Assembly: GCA_030272735.1 (NCBI GenBank)
Contig: JARXKL010000005.1
Span: 12,462 to 60,956 of the forward strand
Direction of reading: 5' to 3'
DNA from: Patescibacteria group bacterium
GTDB lineage: Bacteria > Patescibacteriota > Saccharimonadia > Saccharimonadales > UBA4665
Length of the DNA: 48,495 nt
Below, piece by piece: positions 8,583-16,798 of this stretch (position 1 is the stretch's first letter; the number at the start of each line of letters is the position of its first letter). The notes below the pieces were generated by a model. It had not been told where the DNA came from, did not search any database, and was given only the letters and a program-made list of their open reading frames with translations. A program made the translations under genes and the position numbers.

Positions 8583-8703
8583 TGTCTGTTTCTTCTTGGA
8601 CAAGTTCGGCGGGAACTTTTTTGATAGTTACTCTGGCGTTTTGGGTTATTTCAACGGTTATCTGACGATTAGTCATTGAATCTGTACTGCCTATACTACT
8701 CAT
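8575..8703 (-). CDS. Small protein gene, 42 aa, unknown
   Basis: A complete short gene. AAGGAGG lies just upstream of the ATG at 8703, 42 sense codons follow, TAG is at 8575-8577, and a strong intrinsic terminator follows immediately. A TATAAT -10 box lies at 8734-8739, giving a leader of about 25 nt. The peptide begins MSSIGSTDSM, is hydrophilic, with a central TVEITQNARVTIKKVP that looks like two beta strands, and ends acidic. No family is recognised. Its stop lies within 8 nt of the convergent folA stop. The complete signal set makes a real gene likely; the role is unknown. Confidence 0.7.
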   Translation of the reverse strand: MSSIGSTDSMTNRQITVEITQNARVTIKKVPAELVQEETDIM

Positions 8704-8880
8704 CTTCCTCCTTACGGTAATTTATAAGGGTAAATTATAGTATATGTTGTGTTTATAGCATTAGCTGCTAGATATCTAACAATAATAGTGTTAAAAAGTT
8801 CATAGTTAATACATTCGTGTCAGCTTACTATAGTGTTAGTTAACAGCAATGGTTACTGAGTATAAAAAAGGAGAAATAGT

Positions 8881-8973
8881 ATGTCCAGAAAGTTTGAAAG
8901 CAATTGTCACCCAGTTAGCACTTCATCTTTCGAATTTGGCAACCAGAGTCGCGAACTCTGCGCTGTTGTATAA
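8881..8973 (+). CDS. Possible 30-aa small peptide upstream of GlsB paralogue
   Basis: ATG at 8881 follows a strong AAAAAAGGAG site (7-nt spacing) and opens 30 codons to TAA at 8971. The same spacing and AGTATG context recur at the next gene (9028). The peptide is hydrophilic with two Cys. The 3' part holds a hairpin (AGAGT/ACTCT around 8946-8959). A 60-codon frame starting earlier at 8849 lacks a ribosome site and is less likely. It may be a small protein or a leader peptide. Confidence 0.35.
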   Translation: MSRKFESNCHPVSTSSFEFGNQSRELCAVV

Positions 8974-9027
8974 GTTAGAATATTTGCCCGCATTTGTTAC
9001 TAAATATAATATAAAGGAGTACGTAGT

Positions 9028-9294
9028 ATGAGTTTACTAATTATGTTATTTATCGGTGGATTGGTTGGTTATATCGCTGCACGTTTGCTAGGACGACGCG
9101 AGGGTATCATCGCCAGCATTCTTATAGGTATCGTCGGTTCGTTTATCGGTGGTTTCGTGTCGCGAATGCTTTCAGGCAGTGACCAGTCATTTCTCGCATT
9201 CAATTGGATGGGCCTCTTTTGGTCAATGATCGGCTCACTAATACTAGTAGCTATCATGAACGCGTTATCACACCGTTCACACCGCACCATATAG
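9028..9294 (+). CDS. GlsB/YeaQ/YmgE family small membrane protein, second copy
   Basis: An 88-aa paralogue of the protein at 1121-1390, with the same three-helix, glycine-rich plan (GGLVGYIAARLLG, ILIGIVGSFIGGFVSRML, then a last helix and a basic SHRSHR tail). The repeated GxxxG-like spacing suggests oligomerising membrane helices. An AAAGGAG site lies 8 nt before the ATG and a terminator follows at 9316-9340, so it is a leadered, independent or small-operon transcript. Function is not established for the family beyond stress association. Confidence 0.85.
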   Translation: MSLLIMLFIGGLVGYIAARLLGRREGIIASILIGIVGSFIGGFVSRMLSGSDQSFLAFNWMGLFWSMIGSLILVAIMNALSHRSHRTI

Positions 9295-9315
9295 TATCAG
9301 TTAAAATAAGCAAAA

Positions 9316-9340
9316 GCGCCTCCGAAAGGGGGCGTTTTTT
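9316..9340 (+). terminator. Intrinsic terminator
   Basis: A 7-bp stem CGCCTCC/GGGGGCG closed by a GAAA tetraloop is followed by T6. It ends the GlsB paralogue transcript. On the minus strand the stem is followed by TTTT, so it could also serve the photolyase gene converging from the right. Confidence 0.85.
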
Positions 9341-9345
9341 GTGCA

Positions 9346-10755
9346 TTACGTCACTCTTGGGACAGCTTGGTATCTCTCAAGTGCTGCAAGACGAGCTAGC
9401 TTGTGGTCCACAATAGGATTAGGGTAGTTAGTACCCATTTTGCAGCCAATTTCCTCTTGCAGTTCCGCCGGCATTGTCCACGGTTCAGCTAAGTACTTAT
9501 CAGGAACATTCTGAAGTTCAGGGACATATTTGCGCACATACGCACCGGTTGGATCATAGTTTTGTTGCTGAAGCGTTGGATTATACAGCCGCCGGTAAAC
9601 CGGCGCCGGGTCCACGCCAATGCTGGTTATCCACTGCCAGTTACCGACGTTATTTGATGTATCGCCGTCTAGAAGCATCTTCATAAAATATGCCTCGCCG
9701 TTATGCCAGTCGAGCCAAAGTTGCTTCGTATAGAAAGACGCTGTTATTAACCGCCCACGGTTATGCATCCAACCTTCAAGTTTTATTTGACGCATCGCTG
9801 CATCAACTATTGGGAAGCCAGTTTTGCCATCCTGCCATGCTTGTTCGAATGCTGGATTAGGATCCCAACTGAGCACGCTGTAACGTTCCTGAAAAGGCTC
9901 AGTTATAGTCTTAGGATTATTGTACATAATGTAGTGGTAAAACTCTCGCCACGCGAGTTGCCGATGCCAGGCTGCAGCCCCGCTGTTCTCAGGAAGCAGG
10001 GTCTCAACTTCGCGCGGGCTGACACAGCCAAAATGCAAATACGGACTCAAGCGTGAAGTGCGGTCGGCAGCCATGTCGTTGTTCGTTTCGCGGTAATCCT
10101 CGATGTCAGTCTCAATAAATTCAGCTAACCGTTTACGGCCTGCTGTTTCACCACCCGGTAGGGCGCGTTCAGATAAATCGTCACGCAAGGTAATGCTTTC
10201 AAGCTCAGGTAAACGACCGGCGTCTACACTCTTAGGGAGCGCACTAAGCTTTGGCAGTTCTGCGACGGCGCGGCGTTGAATTTCAAGCCAATTTTTATAA
10301 AATGGCGTAAACACTTTATGAATAGTGCCAGTTTTCGTGTGTAGCTTATCGAGCGTACTGACTGCTAGGCGGCCTGGGAAAGAGCGAAATTCAATATTCA
10401 AAGTATCTAAAGTCGATTTCATGTTTTTGTCACGCTTTAAGGAATAAGGTGTGTAGTCGGCGGTATAGTAGACAGCCTCGGCCGAAGTAAGTTGAGCAAG
10501 TTTAGGAAGCTCTACGTTGGGCGTGCCGTGCAAAATAATTAAATCGCTACCAAGGTTTTGTAATGAAGTGCGTACATCTTGTAGAGATTCAAGCAAAAAG
10601 CGATTGCGATTGCTGCCGCTTCGTTTTCCACTCAGTAAATCATCGGACAAAACAAATACGGGCACAACAACTGTGCCATCTTGTGCAGCGATGCTAAGCG
10701 CGGGATGATCATGCACACGCAAATCGTTTCTGTACCAAACAATGACTGTTTTCAT
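9346..10755 (-). CDS. phrB: Deoxyribodipyrimidine photolyase (class I, cryptochrome/photolyase family)
   Basis: A 469-aa light-driven DNA repair enzyme that splits UV cyclobutane dimers using FADH-. The N-terminal antenna domain starts TVIVWYRNDLRVHDHP. The FAD domain carries AAAWHRQLAWREFYHYIM, GWMHNRGR and the DGDTSNNVGNWQW signature with the electron-transfer tryptophan region. ATG 10755 matches the family start and lies 6 nt after TACAGT (10762-10767), so I prefer it to a TTG at 10776. It forms a unit with the DUF5995 gene 21 nt upstream. It suggests an organism that at least sometimes meets light. Confidence 0.92.
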   Translation of the reverse strand: MKTVIVWYRNDLRVHDHPALSIAAQDGTVVVPVFVLSDDLLSGKRSGSNRNRFLLESLQDVRTSLQNLGSDLIILHGTPNVELPKLAQLTSAEAVYYTADYTPYSLKRDKNMKSTLDTLNIEFRSFPGRLAVSTLDKLHTKTGTIHKVFTPFYKNWLEIQRRAVAELPKLSALPKSVDAGRLPELESITLRDDLSERALPGGETAGRKRLAEFIETDIEDYRETNNDMAADRTSRLSPYLHFGCVSPREVETLLPENSGAAAWHRQLAWREFYHYIMYNNPKTITEPFQERYSVLSWDPNPAFEQAWQDGKTGFPIVDAAMRQIKLEGWMHNRGRLITASFYTKQLWLDWHNGEAYFMKMLLDGDTSNNVGNWQWITSIGVDPAPVYRRLYNPTLQQQNYDPTGAYVRKYVPELQNVPDKYLAEPWTMPAELQEEIGCKMGTNYPNPIVDHKLARLAALERYQAVPRVT

Positions 10756-10776
10756 ACCTCTACTGTACGCTATCAA

Positions 10777-11463
10777 TTAAATAGGTAATACTTTTGCCCC
10801 TTTGGAGATGACATGTGCCCGGTTTTCAACATGCTTGATACTGACAATATCAGATTGTAACTTCCAGTAGTTGTGCCAGGCAGCAAATCTCCACCAAATT
10901 ATTACTGCGTGCATAAATGGTTTATAGACAGCTTTTGTCAGCTGGTGGTGGGGGCTAAAAACAGAAGAAGAGGGCTGCAAATTATGTATAACCGTATCGA
11001 TGCTTTCTGCAATCATACTGTTTACGCGCATAAAGTCGTTCTTATGTTTGGTATCTGCATGGCAATCTTGCAGTGCTTGAGGTATGTCGTTATTAACGTG
11101 CGCATTAACGCCGAGTGCCATTATTTTGAGTGGTGATGCAGTTGCATCTCGCGCAGCATCAAACGTTGCTCGCCAAGCAGGAGGGACTGGCTTACCAAGC
11201 GTATAATTACGCAGTGCGTCTAAATAGTAACAAGCAAACTGAGCATCAAAATTATTGAGAAAACCCGGATAATCAAACGCTTGATTCTTCAGTTTACGCT
11301 GCACATTTTCGGTGATAATTACGTAGGTTTTGTTAAAATTTTGTAACCGTTCAAGCGGAGAACTGGCTAGATGCTGATTTAATTCGTTAAGCACGCTAGC
11401 AACATCTTCAGTTGTCCGTAAACTAGCGAAATCGAGCGCAGATAGAAATGGAATTGTTTGCAT
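10777..11463 (-). CDS. DUF5995 family protein
   Basis: A 228-aa soluble protein matching my memory of DUF5995, notably the ALGVNAHVNNDIPQAL segment (near residue 117) and the C-terminal VYKPFMHAVIIWWRFAAWHNYWKL region. His-Asn clusters could bind a metal or cofactor. It lies directly upstream of the photolyase with a 21-nt gap, so the two are probably co-transcribed, but no functional link is established. ATG 11463 is preceded by GAGGG; an upstream TTG at 11523 is unlikely. Confidence 0.7.
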   Translation of the reverse strand: MQTIPFLSALDFASLRTTEDVASVLNELNQHLASSPLERLQNFNKTYVIITENVQRKLKNQAFDYPGFLNNFDAQFACYYLDALRNYTLGKPVPPAWRATFDAARDATASPLKIMALGVNAHVNNDIPQALQDCHADTKHKNDFMRVNSMIAESIDTVIHNLQPSSSVFSPHHQLTKAVYKPFMHAVIIWWRFAAWHNYWKLQSDIVSIKHVENRAHVISKGAKVLPI

Positions 11464-11557
11464 GAACCCTCGATAATCGTTTATTTTATTTGCTCGTATA
11501 GTTCTCTTATTACAGTACTCCAACTAGCCAGCTACCACAGTGCAAAATATTACCTTC

Positions 11558-12040
11558 TCATGAGCGTTGTTTTTGCTCAAGTTTCTTGTGCTGGAGTTTG
11601 AGTTTTTTGTAGCGGGCATCTTCACGCGCTTTAATGTAGTAGCCATAAAAAATGCGAGCTGATTCTGCCTTTGGTGATTGTTCTGACCCTGCATCTTGCG
11701 GTTTAGCATTACCATTATCGTCATATTTTTTGCCCGAACCATGATTCGTATAACGGCGTGCCCGGGTAAAGCCCATCTGTAAAAATTTGCGTGACATGTC
11801 CATTCCGACAAAATCATCATGTTTGCGATAATCTTTAAAGAGTAGATAAATCTTATTAGCCGATTGTTCGGCATACGCGGGTTGCGCAAACCTCCAATAC
11901 GGTAAAATTTCGCTTTTATACGGTTCGGCCATTAAAACTCCTTGCTCACCAATACCAACAAAGTATTTTTCCGGATTTTTACGGAAATCAATGTTGCGGT
12001 ATCGGTTAGCGTAGGAAGTATCACCCATGATATCTAGCAT
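11558..12040 (-). CDS. DUF4385 family protein
   Basis: A 160-aa protein recognised as DUF4385 by its characteristic run: NIDFRKNPEKYFVGIGEQGV, EPYKSEILPYWRF, and DDFVGMDMSRKFLQMGFTRA, followed by RRYTNHGSGKKYD. The tail is lysine-rich and probably disordered. The function of the family is unknown; the conserved arginines and lysines would suit nucleic acid or phosphate binding (inference). ATG 12040 and ATG 12028 are both possible starts. A 121-aa overlapping frame is a shadow. Confidence 0.8.
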   Translation of the reverse strand: MLDIMGDTSYANRYRNIDFRKNPEKYFVGIGEQGVLMAEPYKSEILPYWRFAQPAYAEQSANKIYLLFKDYRKHDDFVGMDMSRKFLQMGFTRARRYTNHGSGKKYDDNGNAKPQDAGSEQSPKAESARIFYGYYIKAREDARYKKLKLQHKKLEQKQRS

Positions 12041-12160
12041 TACATATTGTTTTAGAGCTGTACGTAAAAATAGTTACCGCCAAATGCTTCAATTAGTACG
12101 ATACATGTCGGTATGACTTATCCCACAGCCTGTATGATTCATAACGCGTAGTATAAAGTT

Positions 12161-12292
12161 ATGAAGCAAATAACTAATTACAATTTTGTGCACCCTAATC
12201 AGCAAGGTAAAGTTGTTGTAAAGGTTTTTTGGCTCACGAGTATTATCTTGAGCATCCTCGGCACCCTTATCTTAAACCTACTCCTTAATTAG
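12161..12292 (+). CDS. Small membrane protein, 43 aa
   Basis: ATG at 12161 opens 43 codons to TAG at 12290. The N-terminal half is polar (MKQITNYNFVHPNQQGK); the second half is one strongly hydrophobic helix (VFWLTSIILSILGTLILNLL). A TAGTAT hexamer (12149-12154) lies exactly 6 nt upstream, matching the leaderless promoter pattern of the window, and there is no Shine-Dalgarno. Its end overlaps the end of the convergent DUF6766 gene by 8 nt. No family recognised. Confidence 0.55.
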   Translation: MKQITNYNFVHPNQQGKVVVKVFWLTSIILSILGTLILNLLLN

Positions 12293-12947
12293 ACGTTAAA
12301 CTGTTTGGGGCAGCAACAGGCTTAGACTCAGTCGAGCCTTTTTGCCGCAAATAAATAGATAGCACAACAATGCTGCCGACGGCTAGGAATTCGCTTTGCC
12401 AGTTTTGAAATGATTCAAACCAAAATTGCGAACCTGTCACGTATTCTTTGAATGTTTCACAGCCCTGACCGTGAGCGGCGGTCTGGCTACAATTAGCGCG
12501 CGAACCTTCGACTGCATGTAATGCAAAGGATAATAAAAATAAGAAGGCAAATGCTATAAATAAAGAGTTTTCATATATTTTGAGTATTGCACCCCCTTTG
12601 CGGACGGCCCACGGTGCATCTTTTGCTGTTGATTTCTTAGTAGCAGCATTGCTAGTTTTGCGCGCTTTATCAGGGTCCTTAGATTCAGCTGAGCCTTTTT
12701 GAAATAAAAATACCGTCAAAATAATGTATGACGACATCTGCAGGAATTCACTCTCCCAGTTCTCAAAAACTGCCTCGCCAAAATGACCGCTTCCTAAGTA
12801 CTTGCGCATACTCATACTAGGTTGTTTATGGTCTTCGAGATCTTGGTTATTTACTGCGTAGCCGGTGAATGTTTGCCCAACTAGAAAGATAAAGAAAAGT
12901 ACAAATAACACGATCGATAATGAATTATTCTGCCAAAACTTCTTCAT
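12285..12947 (-). CDS. DUF6766 family membrane protein with internal duplication
   Basis: A 220-aa protein with about four membrane helices. Two halves repeat the same unit: helix, YLxSGxFxExxFENWESEFLQ-like loop (near 50-70 and again at FESFQNWQSEFLAVGS), helix, then QKGSAESK and QKGSTESK. This plan fits DUF6766 as I remember it, of unknown function. TAGAAT (12954-12959) lies 6 nt before the ATG, so the mRNA is probably leaderless. The linker between the halves is lysine- and alanine-rich. Cysteines in the second loop (CSQTAAHGQGC) could form an external disulphide. Confidence 0.8.
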   Translation of the reverse strand: MKKFWQNNSLSIVLFVLFFIFLVGQTFTGYAVNNQDLEDHKQPSMSMRKYLGSGHFGEAVFENWESEFLQMSSYIILTVFLFQKGSAESKDPDKARKTSNAATKKSTAKDAPWAVRKGGAILKIYENSLFIAFAFLFLLSFALHAVEGSRANCSQTAAHGQGCETFKEYVTGSQFWFESFQNWQSEFLAVGSIVVLSIYLRQKGSTESKPVAAPNSLTSN

Positions 12948-12992
12948 ATTCGCATTCTACACCCGGAAATTTAAAAATAAAACTGTTTATTA

Positions 12993-13589
12993 TTAGCGAC
13001 CTTGTAGTGCGTCGAGCATAATGCCCATTGCTACAAAAGTCACCCAGTGAGTGGTCGCGAGACCTGCATCCTCAACCTCCAGGCGATAATGGTCTTTTAT
13101 GAGCGTTGTTTTATCGAGTCTGGCTACAACTTTTCCAGTTGCAGGATCGCTATAATTGAAGTGGTATCTAAGGACAAAAGGGAAGTCACTGAGTATGGGT
13201 ATAAAGTCCCAGAGACGACGGACGATTGCCACCGTAGCATTACGCTCCGTCACAACCATAATTGGAGTATCCTCGGCGCCTGGTTTGTAAATATTCCATG
13301 TGCTACGTAGTAAAGATGAGCCAAATGCTTTACCAATGACGCCGGCAGTTTCACTATTGCTGAGGCGTATATCATAACGCGCGCCAAAATCGAGCACCTG
13401 GCGGGCTTGAATTTCTGCAAGGGGCAACTGCTGAGATTCATCGCTAAATAAATTAAACTTTTCGCGGAAAGCAAAACGTTTCTGCTGAGCAAAGGCAACG
13501 AGATTCGTCCCATTTGACGGGGCTTCCTCAAATACTTTGTACTGATTAACGAATGCAGTGATCTTCTGTTGAATTAGGTATGTCTTCAC
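12993..13589 (-). CDS. LURP-one-related/scramblase-like (DUF567-type) protein
   Basis: A 198-aa protein starting VKTYLIQQKITAFVNQYKVFE (translated Met) and built from repeated short beta strands, as in the LURP-one-related/tubby-like fold: QARQVLDFGARYDI, VIGKAFGSSLLRSTWNIY and VVARLDKTTLIKDHYRLEVE. Such proteins are thought to be membrane-lipid associated or scramblase-like; the role is unknown in bacteria. An apparent longer frame to 13811 runs into the divergent peptidase gene and is rejected. The GTG at 13589 has TATACT (13596-13601) exactly 6 nt upstream and no ribosome site, so it is probably leaderless. Confidence 0.7.
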   Translation of the reverse strand: MKTYLIQQKITAFVNQYKVFEEAPSNGTNLVAFAQQKRFAFREKFNLFSDESQQLPLAEIQARQVLDFGARYDIRLSNSETAGVIGKAFGSSLLRSTWNIYKPGAEDTPIMVVTERNATVAIVRRLWDFIPILSDFPFVLRYHFNYSDPATGKVVARLDKTTLIKDHYRLEVEDAGLATTHWVTFVAMGIMLDALQGR

Positions 13590-13677
13590 AAACAAAGTAT
13601 AACAGCGATGCTGTATGAATTTTAATAAATTGTTTATTCTATAACCAGTACCATCTAGATAAACGAGAGGAGCAATA

Positions 13678-14517
13678 GTGGCGGACTGGAGCAAGCTCAA
13701 GAGCAGAGGTAATGTTGAAGATCGACGTGGTATGAATCCGTCCGTAATAGGCGGGGGATTTGGACTTGTAGGCATAGTAATAGTCTTAGTATTTAATTTA
13801 TTAAGCGGCAACGATCCTACGACTTCGATACTTAATTCATTAAATCAGCTGCAGGGCTCTACTACCGTGCAGTCTCAAGGCGCGCAACCGTCGCAGTTTG
13901 CAGGCGCTGACCAATATGAAACCTTCGCTTCGGAAGTGCTCGGTTCGAATAATGATCTCTGGAAAAAAGTACTTACGGAAAATGGCAAAACCTATCAGCC
14001 TCCTAAGCTCGTATTGTTCAGAACTGCTACTCAATCAGGTTGTGGCGGTGCAACTTCGGCCGCAGGGCCTCACTATTGCCCGCGCGATTCAACGGTGTAT
14101 CTTGATGAAACGTTTTTCGATGAACTACGGACAAAATTTGGTGCCAAAGGGGGCGATGTCGCTGAGGCATATGTCATTTCTCATGAAGTAGGCCATCATG
14201 TACAAAATCAACTTGGGGTTATGCAAAAGCTCCAGTCCCAAAATGATCCGGCAGTGTCTGTGAAAGTTGAGCTGCAAGCAGACTGCTATGCGGGAGTATG
14301 GTCAAAGTCAGTCGCTAGTGCCGGCGTTATCAAACCGGGAGAAATCAACGAAGCCGTCGATGCAGCCGCCGCAGTTGGCGACGATCGCATCCAGCAAAAA
14401 GTAGAAGGCCAAATAAATTCTGAAACTTGGACTCACGGATCTTCCAAGCAGCGTGTGCAGTGGTTCAATACCGGCTATGATAGCGGCTCGCCAGCGCAGT
14501 GCAACACTTTCAAATAA
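13678..14517 (+). CDS. YpfJ/KPN_02809-family neutral zinc metallopeptidase
   Basis: A 279-aa membrane-anchored protease. After a short cytoplasmic start (MADWSKLKSRGNVEDRRG) comes one helix (about 24-43), then the extracellular peptidase domain with HEVGHH (zinc ligands H169 and H173, catalytic E170) and the third-ligand region ELQADCYAG (E198). CGG and HYCPRD contribute a conserved cysteine pair. GTG start with a strong GAGAGGAG site 5 nt upstream, in contrast to the leaderless gene diverging from it. The family is widespread, with few known substrates. Confidence 0.88.
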   Translation: MADWSKLKSRGNVEDRRGMNPSVIGGGFGLVGIVIVLVFNLLSGNDPTTSILNSLNQLQGSTTVQSQGAQPSQFAGADQYETFASEVLGSNNDLWKKVLTENGKTYQPPKLVLFRTATQSGCGGATSAAGPHYCPRDSTVYLDETFFDELRTKFGAKGGDVAEAYVISHEVGHHVQNQLGVMQKLQSQNDPAVSVKVELQADCYAGVWSKSVASAGVIKPGEINEAVDAAAAVGDDRIQQKVEGQINSETWTHGSSKQRVQWFNTGYDSGSPAQCNTFK

Positions 14518-14581
14518 TATAACGCCCCTCTCCACTAGGGTTAAGGCAGAATAACTGAAGCATATAGTCTACAATAAGCTG

Positions 14582-16798
14582 ATGCGTAAAATTGCTAACT
14601 TAAATTGGGTGAGCTACTGGCAGTTTGCATATGTTTTTTTGGCATCTACTTGGCTGCTTGCACCAGGCTTAAACAGGGTTCTTTCAGACCGAACGACACT
14701 TATCAGCGAATATGAAAGTATGGGGCAGCCCTACTCACTATTATTTCGTAGCTTCGACTTCTTAGCGGCGTTGCTATTGCTCTATATGGCGGTACATATA
14801 TACCGTTCACGGCGCAAGTCATACGAGTCGCTCCTCCTAATAGTTGTCGCAGTCGGAACAGCTCTTGATCCAATACTGCAACTAACGTGCTCGACATCTG
14901 GTACTGTCTGTCACAATAGCCATTCAATTATTTTTGTTGCGCATGGGATAGAATCAATTATCACTGCGCTCGGACTGTTTTTATTGGCGCTCTGGGATAC
15001 AAAGAGAAGGAACCAAGTTATTTCGATAGCTTTCCTGATTTTTCAAGCAGGATACGGAATAGTGGCAGTTTCGCGGATAGCCTCACATATGGAGAGCATT
15101 ACTGCACCGCAGTTTCTGTACCAATACGTAAGTATCGTCTGGCTGGCGTGGTTCGTGCGTGATTATTTTTTTCATGAAAACATTTTTAAGCATTCCCAGA
15201 AACGGGTAGTCCTTATTCGCTATACAGCGGCGCTCTGGGTGCTGCTCAACGGACTGTTGGCGATTGTTCTTAGTCTCACTCATCTTAATTTATTTGGAAA
15301 AGTTCAAAACCTTTATTTCTCAAATGATACGGCCTGGCTTGCACAACATGGTGTTATTGTCGGGATTATATTAATTTATCTGAGCAGGCATTTATTCAGA
15401 GGAGAAAGACTTGCGCGTCAGATCGTACTTGGAGTCTTTGGCATTGAGGTGCTGAAATATGCGGTGATTGCGCCGTCGTGGGAATTAGCTCTGCTGTATA
15501 GCCTAAGCTTCAGCCTGCTATTGAGTGTCGTTCACGATTTCAGGCGCGGAACCGTGCCGATCACTTGGAAAGTTAGGGCTAAAGATATTGCTTACAGCTT
15601 TGGAGTGATTATTGTTGCTGGCATGCTTATGTTCGTTATCGTCAACAGAAATACACGAGTCGCTCGCATAGCTGAAAAGTCGACCAGCCATTTTAGCTCG
15701 TATGCATTCCACTCCGGTGCCATCCCGCATACACCTGTCTCGAGTATCTTATTGGCCCACGTCTTCACAGCACTGGTGGCTGCGAGCAGTGCCTTGATTT
15801 TGTGGATACTCTTTAGGCCCAACAAGATTTTTATCACAGCTGAACCTGATCGTGAAAAACTCAAAGATGAGCTGAAAAAGTACAGTACTTCTTCCGAAGA
15901 TTATTTCAAACTTTGGCCGCATGATAAATCATATTACTTTTCGAAAACAGGCGAAGGATTTGTAGCATACAAAGTCGTTGGCTCAGTCGCCTTTGCATTG
16001 CCCGATCCTGTAGCAAGTAGTACAGGCCAAAGAGAGCTCCGACATGAGTTTACTGATTGGCTCAAGACACGGCGTCATACTGCTTGTTTTTTACCAATCC
16101 CCGCCCAGAGTCTTCAGCTGTACGATGATATGACGACGGTGCAGATTGGAGCTAGTGCAGTTGTCGATTCAGAAGTGTTCACGACAGCCACAATAAAAGA
16201 AAAGTGGTGGCGTTGGAAAATGAATAGGGCTACCAAGCAGGGCTATGAGTTTTGTCTTTCTGAGCTTCCTCACTCACGAGAAATACTCTCAGCGTGTAAG
16301 CAAGTATCTGATGCATGGCTTGCTGCAGGAAATCATCAGGAACGCGGCTTCGCCATGGGCTATTATGACGACGCCTATCTTCAGCAGTGCAGAATATATT
16401 ATTTACGCAATCCGGCGGGTGAAATTGTTGCCATTGCAAATCAGCTGCCTAATCTGAAAAAGCTCGAAATGACCACGATCGACCTTATGCGATACCTACC
16501 AGATGATAGGGATAGTATGCCTTTCCTCCTCGCAAATATTATCGCTGTTAGTCATCAAGATGGTTTTAAGTACTTCGATCTGGGATTCGTGCCATTCGCA
16601 GGTACAAAAGGTCCGCTACTTAGTTTTGCGCAGGCTATAAGTTCCCGCCGGTTCTCTGCGCAAGGTCTCAAGCAGTTTAAGAGTAAATTCAATCCAGTCT
16701 GGCAGGATACATATATGGCTTATGACGGAGATTTTGCTGATCTTGCTGCCGTCGCACTTAACATTGAGGCGGCAATGGAGCATTCGCAAGCAGACTAA
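14582..16798 (+). CDS. MprF-like membrane protein with DUF2156 (phosphatidylglycerol lysyltransferase-type) domain
   Basis: A 738-aa protein. The N-terminal 420 residues form roughly ten membrane helices; the C-terminal part (about 430-730) is a DUF2156/MprF C-terminal acyltransferase-fold domain, with DYFKLWPHDKSYYFS, WWRWKMNRATKQGYEF and a late YFDLGFVPFAGTKGP block. MprF proteins aminoacylate phosphatidylglycerol using aminoacyl-tRNA and flip it, lowering surface negative charge. The exact amino acid and lipid cannot be read here. TACAAT (14570-14575) lies 6 nt before the ATG, indicating a leaderless mRNA. Its stop overlaps that of the convergent HAAS gene. Confidence 0.8.
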   Translation: MRKIANLNWVSYWQFAYVFLASTWLLAPGLNRVLSDRTTLISEYESMGQPYSLLFRSFDFLAALLLLYMAVHIYRSRRKSYESLLLIVVAVGTALDPILQLTCSTSGTVCHNSHSIIFVAHGIESIITALGLFLLALWDTKRRNQVISIAFLIFQAGYGIVAVSRIASHMESITAPQFLYQYVSIVWLAWFVRDYFFHENIFKHSQKRVVLIRYTAALWVLLNGLLAIVLSLTHLNLFGKVQNLYFSNDTAWLAQHGVIVGIILIYLSRHLFRGERLARQIVLGVFGIEVLKYAVIAPSWELALLYSLSFSLLLSVVHDFRRGTVPITWKVRAKDIAYSFGVIIVAGMLMFVIVNRNTRVARIAEKSTSHFSSYAFHSGAIPHTPVSSILLAHVFTALVAASSALILWILFRPNKIFITAEPDREKLKDELKKYSTSSEDYFKLWPHDKSYYFSKTGEGFVAYKVVGSVAFALPDPVASSTGQRELRHEFTDWLKTRRHTACFLPIPAQSLQLYDDMTTVQIGASAVVDSEVFTTATIKEKWWRWKMNRATKQGYEFCLSELPHSREILSACKQVSDAWLAAGNHQERGFAMGYYDDAYLQQCRIYYLRNPAGEIVAIANQLPNLKKLEMTTIDLMRYLPDDRDSMPFLLANIIAVSHQDGFKYFDLGFVPFAGTKGPLLSFAQAISSRRFSAQGLKQFKSKFNPVWQDTYMAYDGDFADLAAVALNIEAAMEHSQAD

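Noticed and set aside
8849-9031. 60-codon ORF before the second GlsB gene
   Set aside because: No ribosome site at its ATG; the AAAAAAGGAG downstream serves the ATG at 8881 in a different frame.
11524-11889. 121-codon minus-strand ORF overlapping DUF4385
   Set aside because: DUF4385 is in another frame with a recognisable family pattern; this ORF is a shadow.
13589-13811. N-terminal extension of the LURP-one-like gene
   Set aside because: It would overlap the divergent peptidase gene, its sequence is Pro/Ser-rich shadow, and a -10 box sits 6 nt before the internal GTG at 13589.
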